A stretch of 57,536 bases of DNA, taken from the NCBI RefSeq assembly GCF_900186615.1, contig NZ_LT896588.1:1139230-1196765 (forward strand), written 5' to 3'. The notes under the pieces were generated by a model. It was given only the letters and a program-made list of their open reading frames with translations. It had not been told where the DNA came from and did no database searches. The position numbers and the translations under genes are program-made. Of this stretch, positions 1 through 7,191 are shown one piece after another. The DNA is from Parabacteroides bouchesdurhonensis (GTDB lineage Bacteria; Bacteroidota; Bacteroidia; Bacteroidales; Tannerellaceae). Within the stretch, counting starts at the first letter, position 1; every line of letters starts with the position of its first letter.

Positions 1-1
1 T

Positions 2-199
2 TTGAATTTGCCAATACCATTGACCATGTACTGTGCCCGCCATTCCTGGGCTAGCATTGCACGAAGTGAAGGAATACCGATTTCAATTATTAGCGAAGGG
101 ATGGGACATGATTCGGAAAGTACCACACAAATTTATCTTGCTTCTTTAGAAACACAGGTAATAGATAAAGCCAATCGCAAAATACTGAAATTGCTGTAA
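2..199 (+). CDS. Tyrosine recombinase, C-terminal part (cut by window edge)
   Basis: This is the C-terminal end of a site-specific tyrosine recombinase; the 5' part lies outside the window. The visible residues include the box II pattern ARHSWAS, a GMGHDS histidine and the catalytic tyrosine in QIYLAS, followed by a charged tail typical of Bacteroidales phase-variation and transposon recombinases. It stands directly upstream of a segment bounded by inverted repeats and of upxY. That is the known arrangement in Parabacteroides capsule loci, where a neighbouring tyrosine recombinase flips the promoter. I infer that it acts on the inverted repeats at 276 and 458. The true start cannot be seen. 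Confidence 0.85.
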   Translation: MNLPIPLTMYCARHSWASIARSEGIPISIISEGMGHDSESTTQIYLASLETQVIDKANRKILKLL

Positions 200-215
200 T
201 TAAGAATTATACAAG

Positions 216-243
216 AGGAGTCATTCAATGGACTCCTTTTTTG
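216..243 (+). terminator. Rho-independent terminator after the recombinase
   Basis: AGGAGTC and GACTCCT form a 7-bp stem around an 8-nt loop, followed by a run of six T. It lies 17 nt after the recombinase stop. It should stop recombinase transcription before the invertible segment, so genes downstream depend on the promoter inside that segment. Confidence 0.75.
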
Positions 244-275
244 TTGATGTGTCAAATTGTTTAGGTAAAATATCT

Positions 276-477
276 ATCTCCTTGTAGGAGATGAGCATAT
301 ATCTGCAAAAATAGTTGTTTTCTAGCAAACTCAATTCTTTTTTAAGGACTTTTTTTCATACTTAGACAGAAAAATTCCCTAATACTCTTGTTTGTGTGAC
401 AAAACTCATACAAATACACACATAATATCATAATTATTAACTATATAATAGAGAACACTCATCTCCTACAAGGAGAT
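276..477. promoter_or_regulatory. Invertible promoter segment bounded by 20-bp inverted repeats
   Basis: The 20 bases ATCTCCTTGTAGGAGATGAG at 276-295 recur exactly as their reverse complement at 458-477, enclosing 162 bp. Each copy also contains an internal palindrome, ATCTCCT-TGT-AGGAGAT. The right repeat ends 18 nt before the upxY start. A recombinase gene lies just upstream. This is the standard layout of a phase-variable promoter for a Bacteroidales surface polysaccharide operon. Inversion itself is inferred; only one orientation is seen here. Confidence 0.85.
306..335 (-). promoter_or_regulatory. Promoter inside the invertible segment, facing away from upxY
   Basis: On the minus strand, TATTTTTG (313 to 306) fits the Bacteroidetes -7 consensus TAnnTTTG exactly, with ATTG 18 bp upstream (335-332) as a one-mismatch -33 box. 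I found no full TAnnTTTG on the plus strand within the segment. In the orientation given here the promoter therefore reads leftward and upxY would be OFF; flipping would place it about 50-60 nt in front of upxY. Confidence 0.55.
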
Positions 478-495
478 GAAAAAAATAGCAAGAAT

Positions 496-1083
496 ATGTG
501 TGTCCAAGATGTATACCACAAGGGAGAAGAATCGTTTGCCAATGGGACAAACGACCGCGAAGCGTGCCCAAAACGTTGGATTGCCGTTCTTGTTCAAATG
601 AATTGTGAGAAAAAAACAGCTACCCAATTGGGCAAGGCAGGTTACGAAACTTATATTCCCATACAGCAAGAAATACATCAATGGAGTGACCGGAAGAAAA
701 AAGTCAACCGACTCATTATGCCAATGGTCGTGTTTGTTCGTGCAACAGTAAATGAAGAAGAATGGTTGCGCAGCCAATCGTATATTTTCAAACTCTTAGC
801 TTTACCTGGTACCGATGAGGATAAAAAGAAATTTGCAACTCCTATTCCCGATTATCAAATTGAGCGTCTGAAGTTCTTGCTTGAAAAAGCAGAAAGTGAG
901 GTAACTATTGTTGCTAATCTAACAATTGGAAATGCTGTTCGAGTGATATTTGGTCCATTGAAAGGGCTTGAGGGAGTGGTTAGTGAGGCTGATAATAAAA
1001 GTTCTATCGTAGGAGTTATGATTGATGGACTAGGCTATGCTTGTGTGAAAATTCTAAAGACAAATATCGAAATTATCCTGTAA
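496..1083 (+). CDS. upxY: UpxY-family transcription antiterminator (NusG-like)
   Basis: This 195-residue protein is a NusG-like antitermination factor of the UpxY family. Such proteins bind RNA polymerase early in a capsular polysaccharide operon and let it read through the leader. The N-terminal NGN domain (about residues 27-125) starts with the typical KRWIAVLVQMNCEKK, and a KOW-like stretch follows (VRVIFGPLKGLEGVV, about 148-162). Length and the position right behind an invertible promoter fit the family. No upxZ or glycosyltransferase follows; ermF begins 11 bp after its stop, so the capsule operon has been replaced. The start at 496 keeps the whole NGN domain and lies just beyond the right inverted repeat. 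Confidence 0.88.
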   Translation: MCVQDVYHKGEESFANGTNDREACPKRWIAVLVQMNCEKKTATQLGKAGYETYIPIQQEIHQWSDRKKKVNRLIMPMVVFVRATVNEEEWLRSQSYIFKLLALPGTDEDKKKFATPIPDYQIERLKFLLEKAESEVTIVANLTIGNAVRVIFGPLKGLEGVVSEADNKSSIVGVMIDGLGYACVKILKTNIEIIL

Positions 1084-1093
1084 GAAGTTACTA

Positions 1094-1894
1094 ATGACAA
1101 AAAAGAAATTGCCCGTTCGTTTTACGGGTCAGCACTTTACTATTGATAAAGTGCTAATAAAAGATGCAATAAGACAAGCAAATATAAGTAATCAGGATAC
1201 GGTTTTAGATATTGGGGCAGGCAAGGGGTTTCTTACTGTTCATTTATTAAAAATCGCCAACAATGTTGTTGCTATTGAAAACGACACAGCTTTGGTTGAA
1301 CATTTACGAAAATTATTTTCTGATGCCCGAAATGTTCAAGTTGTCGGTTGTGATTTTAGGAATTTTGCAGTTCCGAAATTTCCTTTCAAAGTGGTGTCAA
1401 ATATTCCTTATGGCATTACTTCCGATATTTTCAAAATCCTGATGTTTGAGAGTCTTGGAAATTTTCTGGGAGGTTCCATTGTCCTTCAATTAGAACCTAC
1501 ACAAAAGTTATTTTCGAGGAAGCTTTACAATCCATATACCGTTTTCTATCATACTTTTTTTGATTTGAAACTTGTCTATGAGGTAGGTCCTGAAAGTTTC
1601 TTGCCACCGCCAACTGTCAAATCAGCCCTGTTAAACATTAAAAGAAAACACTTATTTTTTGATTTTAAGTTTAAAGCCAAATACTTAGCATTTATTTCCT
1701 GTCTGTTAGAGAAACCTGATTTATCTGTAAAAACAGCTTTAAAGTCGATTTTCAGGAAAAGTCAGGTCAGGTCAATTTCGGAAAAATTCGGTTTAAACCT
1801 TAATGCTCAAATTGTTTGTTTGTCTCCAAGTCAATGGTTAAACTGTTTTTTGGAAATGCTGGAAGTTGTCCCTGAAAAATTTCATCCTTCGTAG
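1094..1894 (+). CDS. ermF: 23S rRNA (adenine-N6) dimethyltransferase Erm(F)
   Basis: The 266-residue protein dimethylates A2058 of 23S rRNA and gives resistance to macrolides, lincosamides and streptogramin B. Motif I is visible as LDIGAGKGFLT (about residues 38-48) and the catalytic NIPYG at 103-107. The whole sequence matches Erm(F) of Bacteroides transposons as I remember it. It normally lies next to IS4351 with a promoter in the IS; no IS is present here. It follows upxY by 11 bp with no visible promoter between them, so it is probably read from the phase-variable promoter upstream. GC is low, like upxY and unlike the chromosome further right. Confidence 0.95.
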   Translation: MTKKKLPVRFTGQHFTIDKVLIKDAIRQANISNQDTVLDIGAGKGFLTVHLLKIANNVVAIENDTALVEHLRKLFSDARNVQVVGCDFRNFAVPKFPFKVVSNIPYGITSDIFKILMFESLGNFLGGSIVLQLEPTQKLFSRKLYNPYTVFYHTFFDLKLVYEVGPESFLPPPTVKSALLNIKRKHLFFDFKFKAKYLAFISCLLEKPDLSVKTALKSIFRKSQVRSISEKFGLNLNAQIVCLSPSQWLNCFLEMLEVVPEKFHPS

Positions 1895-1954
1895 TTCAAA
1901 GTCGGGTGGTTGTCAAGATGATTTTTTTGGTTTGGTGTCGTCTTTTTTTAAGCT

Positions 1955-2091
1955 GCCGCATAACGGTTTGGCGCTTGGCGCAGTGGCGGATTTTGGAGCA
2001 CAAAACTGTCAATACACCACAAAAGTTGATGCGAGGTAGAATGTTCAATTAACCACGTCACCCGCCATTGAGCCAAACGCCTGTTACCTGC
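1955..2091 (-). repeat. attC-like recombination site of the OXA cassette
   Basis: On the minus strand this region starts with GCAGGTAAC (2091-2083) and ends with GTTATGCGGC (1964-1955). Long imperfect inverted arms lie in between (TTTGGCGC...TGGCGG against CCGCCATTGAGCCAAA). The R''-like GCAGGTAAC is the exact reverse complement of GTTACCTGC, which begins the region in front of the beta-lactamase gene (3004-2996). In integrons, a cassette's own start and its R'' box share this complementarity. The RYYYAAC and GTTRRRY consensus is matched only loosely, as is common in Bacteroidetes. Confidence 0.7.
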
Positions 2092-2101
2092 TGGCATTCT
2101 T

Positions 2102-2959
2102 TTAAATTATATTCAAGTCTTTAAATACTTTTTTGGTAATTTCTTTTCTGCAACTTCCGAAATCAGACCTTTTCATTTTTCTGTCTTGTAAAAGTCTTGT
2201 TGCAAAAATATAAGTCCCATTTTTGGTCTCAATGTACCCTGTCCACCAACCTGTATTGATGTTATTTTCCCTTGTCCAACCTGTCTTAGCCCTTATAGTA
2301 TATTCTTCATTTTGTTCCGTAATCATTACGTTTTTAACAATGTCAATATTTCGCTTAGAAAAGGGTAATTTTTCTTCATAAAAAGATTTTACAAATTCGA
2401 CCTGATTTTTAGGCGAAATTGCAAAGTCTCCAAAATTCCAAAAATCGGCTTCAGTTTGGGATAAATTATTGTTTCCATACTTGCTCTCTGCGAGGTGTTT
2501 TCTATAGGTATCTTTTCCGATTTTCTTTGCAAGTTCTACAAAAACCCAACCTGCTGATAATTCAAAGGCTTCTTTGACTGGCATATCGTGATAAATTTCG
2601 GGTCTATAACCATACTTAACTGTATCTGTACTACCAACCCATTTTATTATTTCGTTTTCATCTTTGATAGTATTAGTTTCAAGAGCAATCAATAAATTTA
2701 TAATCTTGAATGTAGATGCTGGAAGCGTTTCAATTTCTAATCCAACTGTGTCCGATACAATCCATTTATCATTTCTAATGTCATAAATAGCAATTGTGCC
2801 TTCAACTCCGCAACTGTCAAAATAATTTTGGAAGTCGCCCCGTATATTTATGTCGTTCTTAGCCAAAATATTTGATTTTCCATCTGCTTGTCTGTTAGAC
2901 GAACATCCATAAATAAGGAAAAGTGTTACAATAAAAGAAAATAAACTTTTTGATTTCAT
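2102..2959 (-). CDS. blaOXA: Class D beta-lactamase, OXA-347-like, lipoprotein
   Basis: The 285-residue enzyme is a serine beta-lactamase of class D. It shows the active-site STFK (82-85), YGN (161-163), KTGW (225-228) and WWTGY (238-242). The canonical SxV box appears to be SAG (135-137). The start at 2959 gives a signal peptide ending in a lipobox LIYGC, so the enzyme is likely anchored in the periplasm; a longer frame to 3040 runs into the attC-like site and is not used. I recognise it as close to OXA-347 of Bacteroidetes. It has its own attC-like site behind the stop and a cassette-type start in front, so it is a mobile gene cassette. Confidence 0.88.
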   Translation of the reverse strand: MKSKSLFSFIVTLFLIYGCSSNRQADGKSNILAKNDINIRGDFQNYFDSCGVEGTIAIYDIRNDKWIVSDTVGLEIETLPASTFKIINLLIALETNTIKDENEIIKWVGSTDTVKYGYRPEIYHDMPVKEAFELSAGWVFVELAKKIGKDTYRKHLAESKYGNNNLSQTEADFWNFGDFAISPKNQVEFVKSFYEEKLPFSKRNIDIVKNVMITEQNEEYTIRAKTGWTRENNINTGWWTGYIETKNGTYIFATRLLQDRKMKRSDFGSCRKEITKKVFKDLNII

Positions 2960-2995
2960 TAGTTTCTTGAATTTACGGTTTGGTTTTTTATGCTT

Positions 2996-3132
2996 GCAGG
3001 TAACGTGCCGCGTATTGGCGATGGGCGGGATTTTTAGCACTGAACTTTAATCGAAGAACAGAAGTTGAATTTTGCACTTCCGTTGATACGAAGCCGTTCA
3101 GCCCGCCTATTGCCAATACGATGTTGTACGAC
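2996..3132 (-). repeat. attC-like recombination site of the aadS cassette
   Basis: On the minus strand the site runs from GTCGTACAAC (3132-3123) to GTTACCTGC (3004-2996). The arms pair CGTATTGGCAATAGGCGGG with CCCGCCCATCGCCAATACG. GTCGTACAAC is the perfect reverse complement of GTTGTACGAC found in front of aadS (4032-4023). The site therefore ends the aadS cassette, and its last bases open the next one (the OXA gene). Such reciprocal complementarity is specific to integron cassettes. Confidence 0.72.
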
Positions 3133-3136
3133 GTAG

Positions 3137-4000
3137 TTATGTTTTGGGTTTTAGTCCAGCTAAATATTTTCGTATGTCATTTTCTAATTTATCCGGGTAT
3201 TTGTACTCTAATTTTTTTGACAATTCAGTTCCTATTTCTGAAACTAAATCAGTCATTGAAAATAGAGCAGTCCAATTTTCCTTTATATCGCTCCCTGAAA
3301 ATGTTTGTTCTGTTTTAGCCCACATTTCCTGGTTAAGATACTTTTTGAAAAGCCGTCCATATTTATTGGTCGTTATGTTCCAATTGTGTTCACTTGCAAT
3401 GTGCCATTCAATTAAAGGAATTAAATATTCTGTGCGAATAACGGTTTCCGACATAAATTTCGCATAGAATATTTCATCTCTCACAAGACACTTTGCCACG
3501 TAAGTTGTGTCCCACCAAAAATCGTTTATTAGATTTTGAAACTCTTTTTCAGACGGTTTTTTGATAATGGAAATTTGATAAGTTGGTTTCAGCATTTGCT
3601 TTGTAATACCATCTTTATCAATTAAAATTTTATAACCAATATCCCAATCTTCTGGTAATTCTTTCTCTTGCGTTTCCTTTATAAATTTTGATTTGCTGTA
3701 AAGTTTAAAATCTACTTTCACACCGTCTTCATAAAGTAGCATTTTCATTGCGTGTTTATGGTTAAAACAACTTTCGTCTTCTTCAATCATAGCAATTGGA
3801 TTTCCGAATTTAAGCGTCCAGCTTTTGTCTGAAATGTAATTTGTATTATCCTCAAAAACAAATTCAATGTCTAAATCACTAAATTCGTCAACAAGTGCTA
3901 AAGGATTTACAAGTGAACTTGTCAGAAGAAGAACTCTTACATCTTCGTTTTTCTCCGACCATTCTATAATTGTTCTTAACTTTTCTTCTCTGACTTTCAT
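3137..4000 (-). CDS. aadS: Aminoglycoside 6-adenylyltransferase AadS
   Basis: The 287-residue protein is an ANT(6)-type nucleotidyltransferase that adenylylates streptomycin. The N-terminal nucleotidyltransferase core has the acidic pair in FSDLDIEFVFED (about residues 40-51), and the C-terminal part is the helical ANT(6) domain. It matches AadS as found with ermF in Bacteroides transposons such as Tn4551. Here it forms the first cassette of a two-cassette row. The start ATG lies 23 nt behind the cassette boundary GTTGTACGAC. No promoter is obvious in that short leader, so expression probably comes from the divergent region at 4030-4200. Confidence 0.92.
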   Translation of the reverse strand: MKVREEKLRTIIEWSEKNEDVRVLLLTSSLVNPLALVDEFSDLDIEFVFEDNTNYISDKSWTLKFGNPIAMIEEDESCFNHKHAMKMLLYEDGVKVDFKLYSKSKFIKETQEKELPEDWDIGYKILIDKDGITKQMLKPTYQISIIKKPSEKEFQNLINDFWWDTTYVAKCLVRDEIFYAKFMSETVIRTEYLIPLIEWHIASEHNWNITTNKYGRLFKKYLNQEMWAKTEQTFSGSDIKENWTALFSMTDLVSEIGTELSKKLEYKYPDKLENDIRKYLAGLKPKT

Positions 4001-4022
4001 TTTGTTTGGTTCGGTTTTACTA

Positions 4023-4192
4023 TGTCGTACAACGTCTTATTTACGCAACAAATATACAACATTCGTAAATACAAACCATATAACATTCGTAAACCGATTT
4101 GTGAGTAAAAGTGGAACTCCTTGATATGATATTGATAGAGAGAAGGATAAGCACGAAAATAAACATAGAATTATTTTGCATTTACGAATGTT
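4023..4192. repeat. Cassette boundary and repeated ATTTACGAATGTT boxes
   Basis: GTCGTACAAC at 4023-4032 marks the start of the aadS cassette. Beyond it, AACATTCGTAAA occurs at 4058-4069 and 4082-4093 (24 bp apart) and once inverted at 4181-4192. A related TTATTTACGCAAC lies at 4038-4050. The two outward arms TATTTACG and CGTAAATA form an inverted pair around 4039-4071. This could be an attI-like integration site or recombinase and operator sites for the divergent recombinase gene. The function is inferred. Confidence 0.45.
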
Positions 4193-4204
4193 TTGTTATC
4201 TTTG
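4175..4204 (+). promoter_or_regulatory. Promoter of the decayed recombinase
   Basis: TTTG (4175-4178), 18 bp, then TATCTTTG (4197-4204) is a full match to the Bacteroidetes consensus. Transcription would start about 15-20 nt before the ATG at 4229. One inverted ATTTACGAATGTT box lies between the two promoter elements, which suggests that a protein binding it would repress the gene. Confidence 0.75.
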
Positions 4205-4228
4205 CCACTCACACTTATAACCGGAGGC

Positions 4229-4975
4229 ATGGATGTTGACAGATTGATACTTGAATTTGAGCGGAAGCTCGTCTTGCAGCGCTACAGTGCGAACTCGATC
4301 GCTAACTACAAAAGCAGCGCGAGGAGCTTCCTTGATCTTGCGAAAAGGAAATTCTCGCATCCGGCTGAAATCGACGAGTTGGCGGTTGAGAAATATGTGC
4401 TGTGGAAAATCGAGAGGCACAGGATCGGCAGTTCTCACCAGCGCATGATAGTGGCGTCGATCGACAAGTTCTACAAGTCGATTTATGGCAGGGAGTTAAA
4501 GATAAAACACCTTTATCCGTCGAGGAGGACCTTTGCGTTGCCCAATTGTCTGAATATAGATGAAGTGAAAAGGATCATCGACGGCACCGAAAACATCAAG
4601 CACCGTTGCATGATCAAAATGCTTTATGGATCGGGGCTGCGATTGAGCGAACTGATCAATCTGGAGATAGCCGATATTGATTCTGCCAGGATGCTGATCC
4701 GCATCGTCAAGTCCAAGGGGAACAAAGACAGGGTTGTGACGCTCCCGGAATCCATTCTGACTGATCTTCGCACCTGTTACATCCTGCATAAGCCCGATGT
4801 ATATCTGTTTGAAGGGCAGTGGGGCGGCCCATATTCGGCAAAGTCCGTGCAGATGGTTGTCAAGAACGCCGCGTCAAGAGCCGGAATCAGGAAGAGAGTC
4901 ACGCCTGGATGCGTTCTGAATATTTTTCAACTCCCGACCTCCACCTCAAGTGGGCATCCGAGTCAAATGTCATAA
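4229..4975 (+). pseudogene. Tyrosine recombinase, C-terminally decayed
   Basis: The 248-residue reading frame begins as a normal XerC/D-like recombinase: an N-terminal SAM-like core-binding domain (1-85) and the start of the catalytic domain with the box I arginine in SGLRLSEL and the beta-lysine in KGNKDR. After RVTP, where HxLRHSFATHLLESG is expected, the frame degenerates. Fragments of that motif reappear in other frames up to about 5020, so I see frameshifts that remove box II HxxR, the second histidine and the catalytic tyrosine. The extra helix of integron integrases is absent, so it is not IntI despite lying divergent to a cassette row. It is probably inactive. GC is clearly higher than in aadS. 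Confidence 0.75.
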
Positions 4976-5014
4976 AAAAAAGGGATTGCATTCGCATCGG
5001 AACACAAACCCTTT
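4974..5014 (-). terminator. Rho-independent terminator of the isomerase-like gene
   Basis: On the minus strand AAAGGGTTTG pairs with CAATCCCTTT across a 16-nt loop and runs into eight T. It lies 29 nt after the stop of the minus-strand gene at 5043. Confidence 0.7.
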
Positions 5015-5042
5015 CGAGATAAAGAGAGAATGAAATTATCTT

Positions 5043-5882
5043 TTATTTTTGTCTGTCGCTCGTTGTGGCTACCACGCCCCTGAAATAACCGATGGATTCG
5101 GCAATTCCGATGAACGGATCCTTCATGTTGCGTTCGTGCTCCAAACTGACGACGCCGTCGTAGCCGGTTTTTCGGAGCATCCTCACGAATCCGGGGATAT
5201 CAAGGATTCCCCGGCCGACCTCAACCGAATATCCCGCTTTTGAAGCTCCGGTGACATCTTTCAGGTGAATGTCGAACACGCGAGAGATGTATTTCTCCAA
5301 ATCGGCGACCGGGTCTTTTCCGTTGCGTCTGTCATGACCGATATCCAGGCACATGCCGATGCGCGGGTCCAAATCCTTCACGTTTTCCCAAACGTCGTCG
5401 GCATCGGGATAGAGCGGCATGTCGGGGCCGTGCAGGTGGATGGCGTAATTGAAATCGTATTCCTTCACCTTTTTATCCAGATAAGGAAGCAGGTCGTAGT
5501 TTGGAACGCCGACGATCAGCTTCACTCCAACCCGTTTGGCATACTCGAATGCGTTGTCGATTTCCTGCTCCGTTTTCATGTAAATCGGTCCCACGGCATA
5601 ACCGGTAACTCCCTTCGATTTCAATTTCTCGTGGAAATCGGCAATCTGTTGGTCGGTGCTGTTGAACGGCAGATGAAAATCCTTGATGCAGAGGTAGTGG
5701 ACATCGCATTTTTCCAATGTCTGCAAGGTCTTGTCCAAATCGAAATTCACGAAAGTATAACCCGCCATTCCCACCTTGAATTTCTCGTAGGTGTCGGCAG
5801 CCGGTTGCGGATCGGGTCGATCTTGCGCGCTGATCATCATCGAAACGACGATTGCGGATAAGAAGAGGAGTAATTTTCTCAT
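5043..5882 (-). CDS. Exported sugar phosphate isomerase/epimerase-like TIM barrel protein
   Basis: The 279-residue protein belongs to the xylose isomerase-like TIM barrel (AP endonuclease 2) superfamily. An N-terminal signal peptide (residues 1-20, ending MISAQ) sends it to the periplasm. Metal-binding residues are suggested by LCIKDFHLP, NYAIHLHG, CLDIGHD, DIHLKDV and the final SLEHE. Such secreted homologues act on sugars or inositol derivatives in Bacteroidetes, but the substrate is unknown. The start at 5882 gives the best signal peptide; a frame three residues longer exists. A -7-like TACATTTG lies at 5920-5913. It stands alone, divergent from the kinase gene, and its GC exceeds that of the flanking resistance genes. 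Confidence 0.8.
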   Translation of the reverse strand: MRKLLLFLSAIVVSMMISAQDRPDPQPAADTYEKFKVGMAGYTFVNFDLDKTLQTLEKCDVHYLCIKDFHLPFNSTDQQIADFHEKLKSKGVTGYAVGPIYMKTEQEIDNAFEYAKRVGVKLIVGVPNYDLLPYLDKKVKEYDFNYAIHLHGPDMPLYPDADDVWENVKDLDPRIGMCLDIGHDRRNGKDPVADLEKYISRVFDIHLKDVTGASKAGYSVEVGRGILDIPGFVRMLRKTGYDGVVSLEHERNMKDPFIGIAESIGYFRGVVATTSDRQK

Positions 5883-6057
5883 GACTTGCAAATGTTTTTA
5901 CGTGTACGAACACAAATGTACGATTAAATATCATATGCAGGCAATGAATCAAATGTTTGTTATAGATATTTACCTTAATAAATTTAAAAATCACTTTTGT
6001 TCAATAAATCCCCGCTTTTTTCGTTACTTTGCATGCGGATTAAACGGATATGTCGGC

Positions 6058-7191
6058 ATGATTGATTTCAATTCTCATCAATGGATCAAGTACGGTTTTG
6101 TTGCTTTTGCAGTGGCCATTGCATTGGCTTCTTTGTTGTTCTCCAACAAATTGGTGCGGGAACTGACCATCGAGGAGCGCAACAAGATTGAAATCTGGGC
6201 AAAAGCCACCGAGCATCTCGCCACCGAAACCGATAACAGCGACATGAACCTTGTGTTGCGGATCTTGCAGGGCAACACCACCATTCCGGTTATTTTGTAC
6301 GACAAATCGAACCGAAGTTTCATTGTCAACAACATCAAACTTCCCGACAAAGGGCGGGACAGGTTTCTTCAAAAGAAAATGGAGGCATTTTCCAAAAAAC
6401 GAAATGCCATTGAACTCACCGAACTCAATCAATCTCTTTATTACGATGATTCCTACACGCTCAAGCAGTTGCAGGTTTTTCCCTATGTGCAGCTGGCGGT
6501 GATAGCATTTTTCATCGCGCTGGTGTTCTTCGCCCTTCGCAATTCGTTGAAAGCGCAGCAGAACCGGGTGTGGGTGGGATTGTCCAAGGAGACGGCACAC
6601 CAGTTGGGAACGCCGATTTCATCGTTGGTCGCGTGGATCGAGTTTTTGAAGCTGAAAGATATCGATCCCGCTCTATTGTCCGAAATCGACAAGGACGTGC
6701 ATCGCTTGGAGATGATTGCCCGGCGTTTCTCGAAGATCGGTTCCGCCACGGATCTCCGGCAGGCAGATTTGCGCGAGGTTGTCCGCCGATCGTTAGGTTA
6801 TATGGAAAAGCGGATTTCCGATAAAGTGCGGATCGATCTGGATTTTCCCGAACATGGGGTGACGGTTACCGTGAGCGAGCCGCTTTTCGATTGGGTGATC
6901 GAGAACCTGTTGAAAAATGCGGTGGATGCCATGGGCGGCGAGGGAACGGTTTTGTTCCATATTTCCGAAAGGCGGGGAAAGGTGCTTTTGGATATTTCCG
7001 ATACTGGAAAAGGTGTCCCGAAATCACAGTTCAAAACCCTTTTTTATCCCGGATTCACCACCAAGGAGCGTGGTTGGGGACTTGGCCTGTCGCTTGTGAA
7101 GCGGATTGTGGAGGAATACCACAAAGGAAAGATTTTTGTGAAGGAATCGGAGCTTGGGAAAGGAACCACGTTCAGGATGGTGCTGAAATGA
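6058..7191 (+). CDS. Membrane sensor histidine kinase
   Basis: The 377-residue protein has a transmembrane helix at about 10-29, a periplasmic sensor part (30-140), a second helix at 141-161 and a cytoplasmic kinase core. The phospho-acceptor is H181 in ETAHQLGTPISSL; the N box ENLLKNAVDAM, G1 DTGKGVP and the FTTKERGWGLGLSLV box follow. It should autophosphorylate in response to an envelope signal. No response regulator gene lies beside it, so it is an orphan here. The start at 6058 puts the first helix at the normal distance; the frame continues upstream without support. Directly after its stop the sequence changes to an AT-rich, unrelated fragment, so its original 3' neighbour is lost. Confidence 0.88.
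   Translation: MIDFNSHQWIKYGFVAFAVAIALASLLFSNKLVRELTIEERNKIEIWAKATEHLATETDNSDMNLVLRILQGNTTIPVILYDKSNRSFIVNNIKLPDKGRDRFLQKKMEAFSKKRNAIELTELNQSLYYDDSYTLKQLQVFPYVQLAVIAFFIALVFFALRNSLKAQQNRVWVGLSKETAHQLGTPISSLVAWIEFLKLKDIDPALLSEIDKDVHRLEMIARRFSKIGSATDLRQADLREVVRRSLGYMEKRISDKVRIDLDFPEHGVTVTVSEPLFDWVIENLLKNAVDAMGGEGTVLFHISERRGKVLLDISDTGKGVPKSQFKTLFYPGFTTKERGWGLGLSLVKRIVEEYHKGKIFVKESELGKGTTFRMVLK

Noticed and set aside
1094..1964. ermF as a plus-strand gene cassette with the same attC
   Set aside because: A plus-strand cassette would need GTTATGCGGC in front of ermF. None is found near 1085; only GTTACTA is there, which is too weak.
2960..3040. Longer N terminus of the OXA protein
   Set aside because: It would run into the attC-like site, and the lipoprotein signal starts at 2959.
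4229..4975. Integron integrase IntI
   Set aside because: Position and orientation fit, but the extra helix between the second and third patches of IntI is missing, and the sequence resembles ordinary XerD-like Bacteroidetes recombinases.
5791..6057. Upstream extension of the histidine kinase
   Set aside because: The extra 89 residues cross the divergent gene's start and promoter region and contain no domain; the first membrane helix fits a start at 6058.
6891..7187. Plus-strand frame overlapping the kinase gene before the SPASM fragment
   Set aside because: It is a shadow of the kinase coding sequence; only the part after 7188 resembles a maturase.
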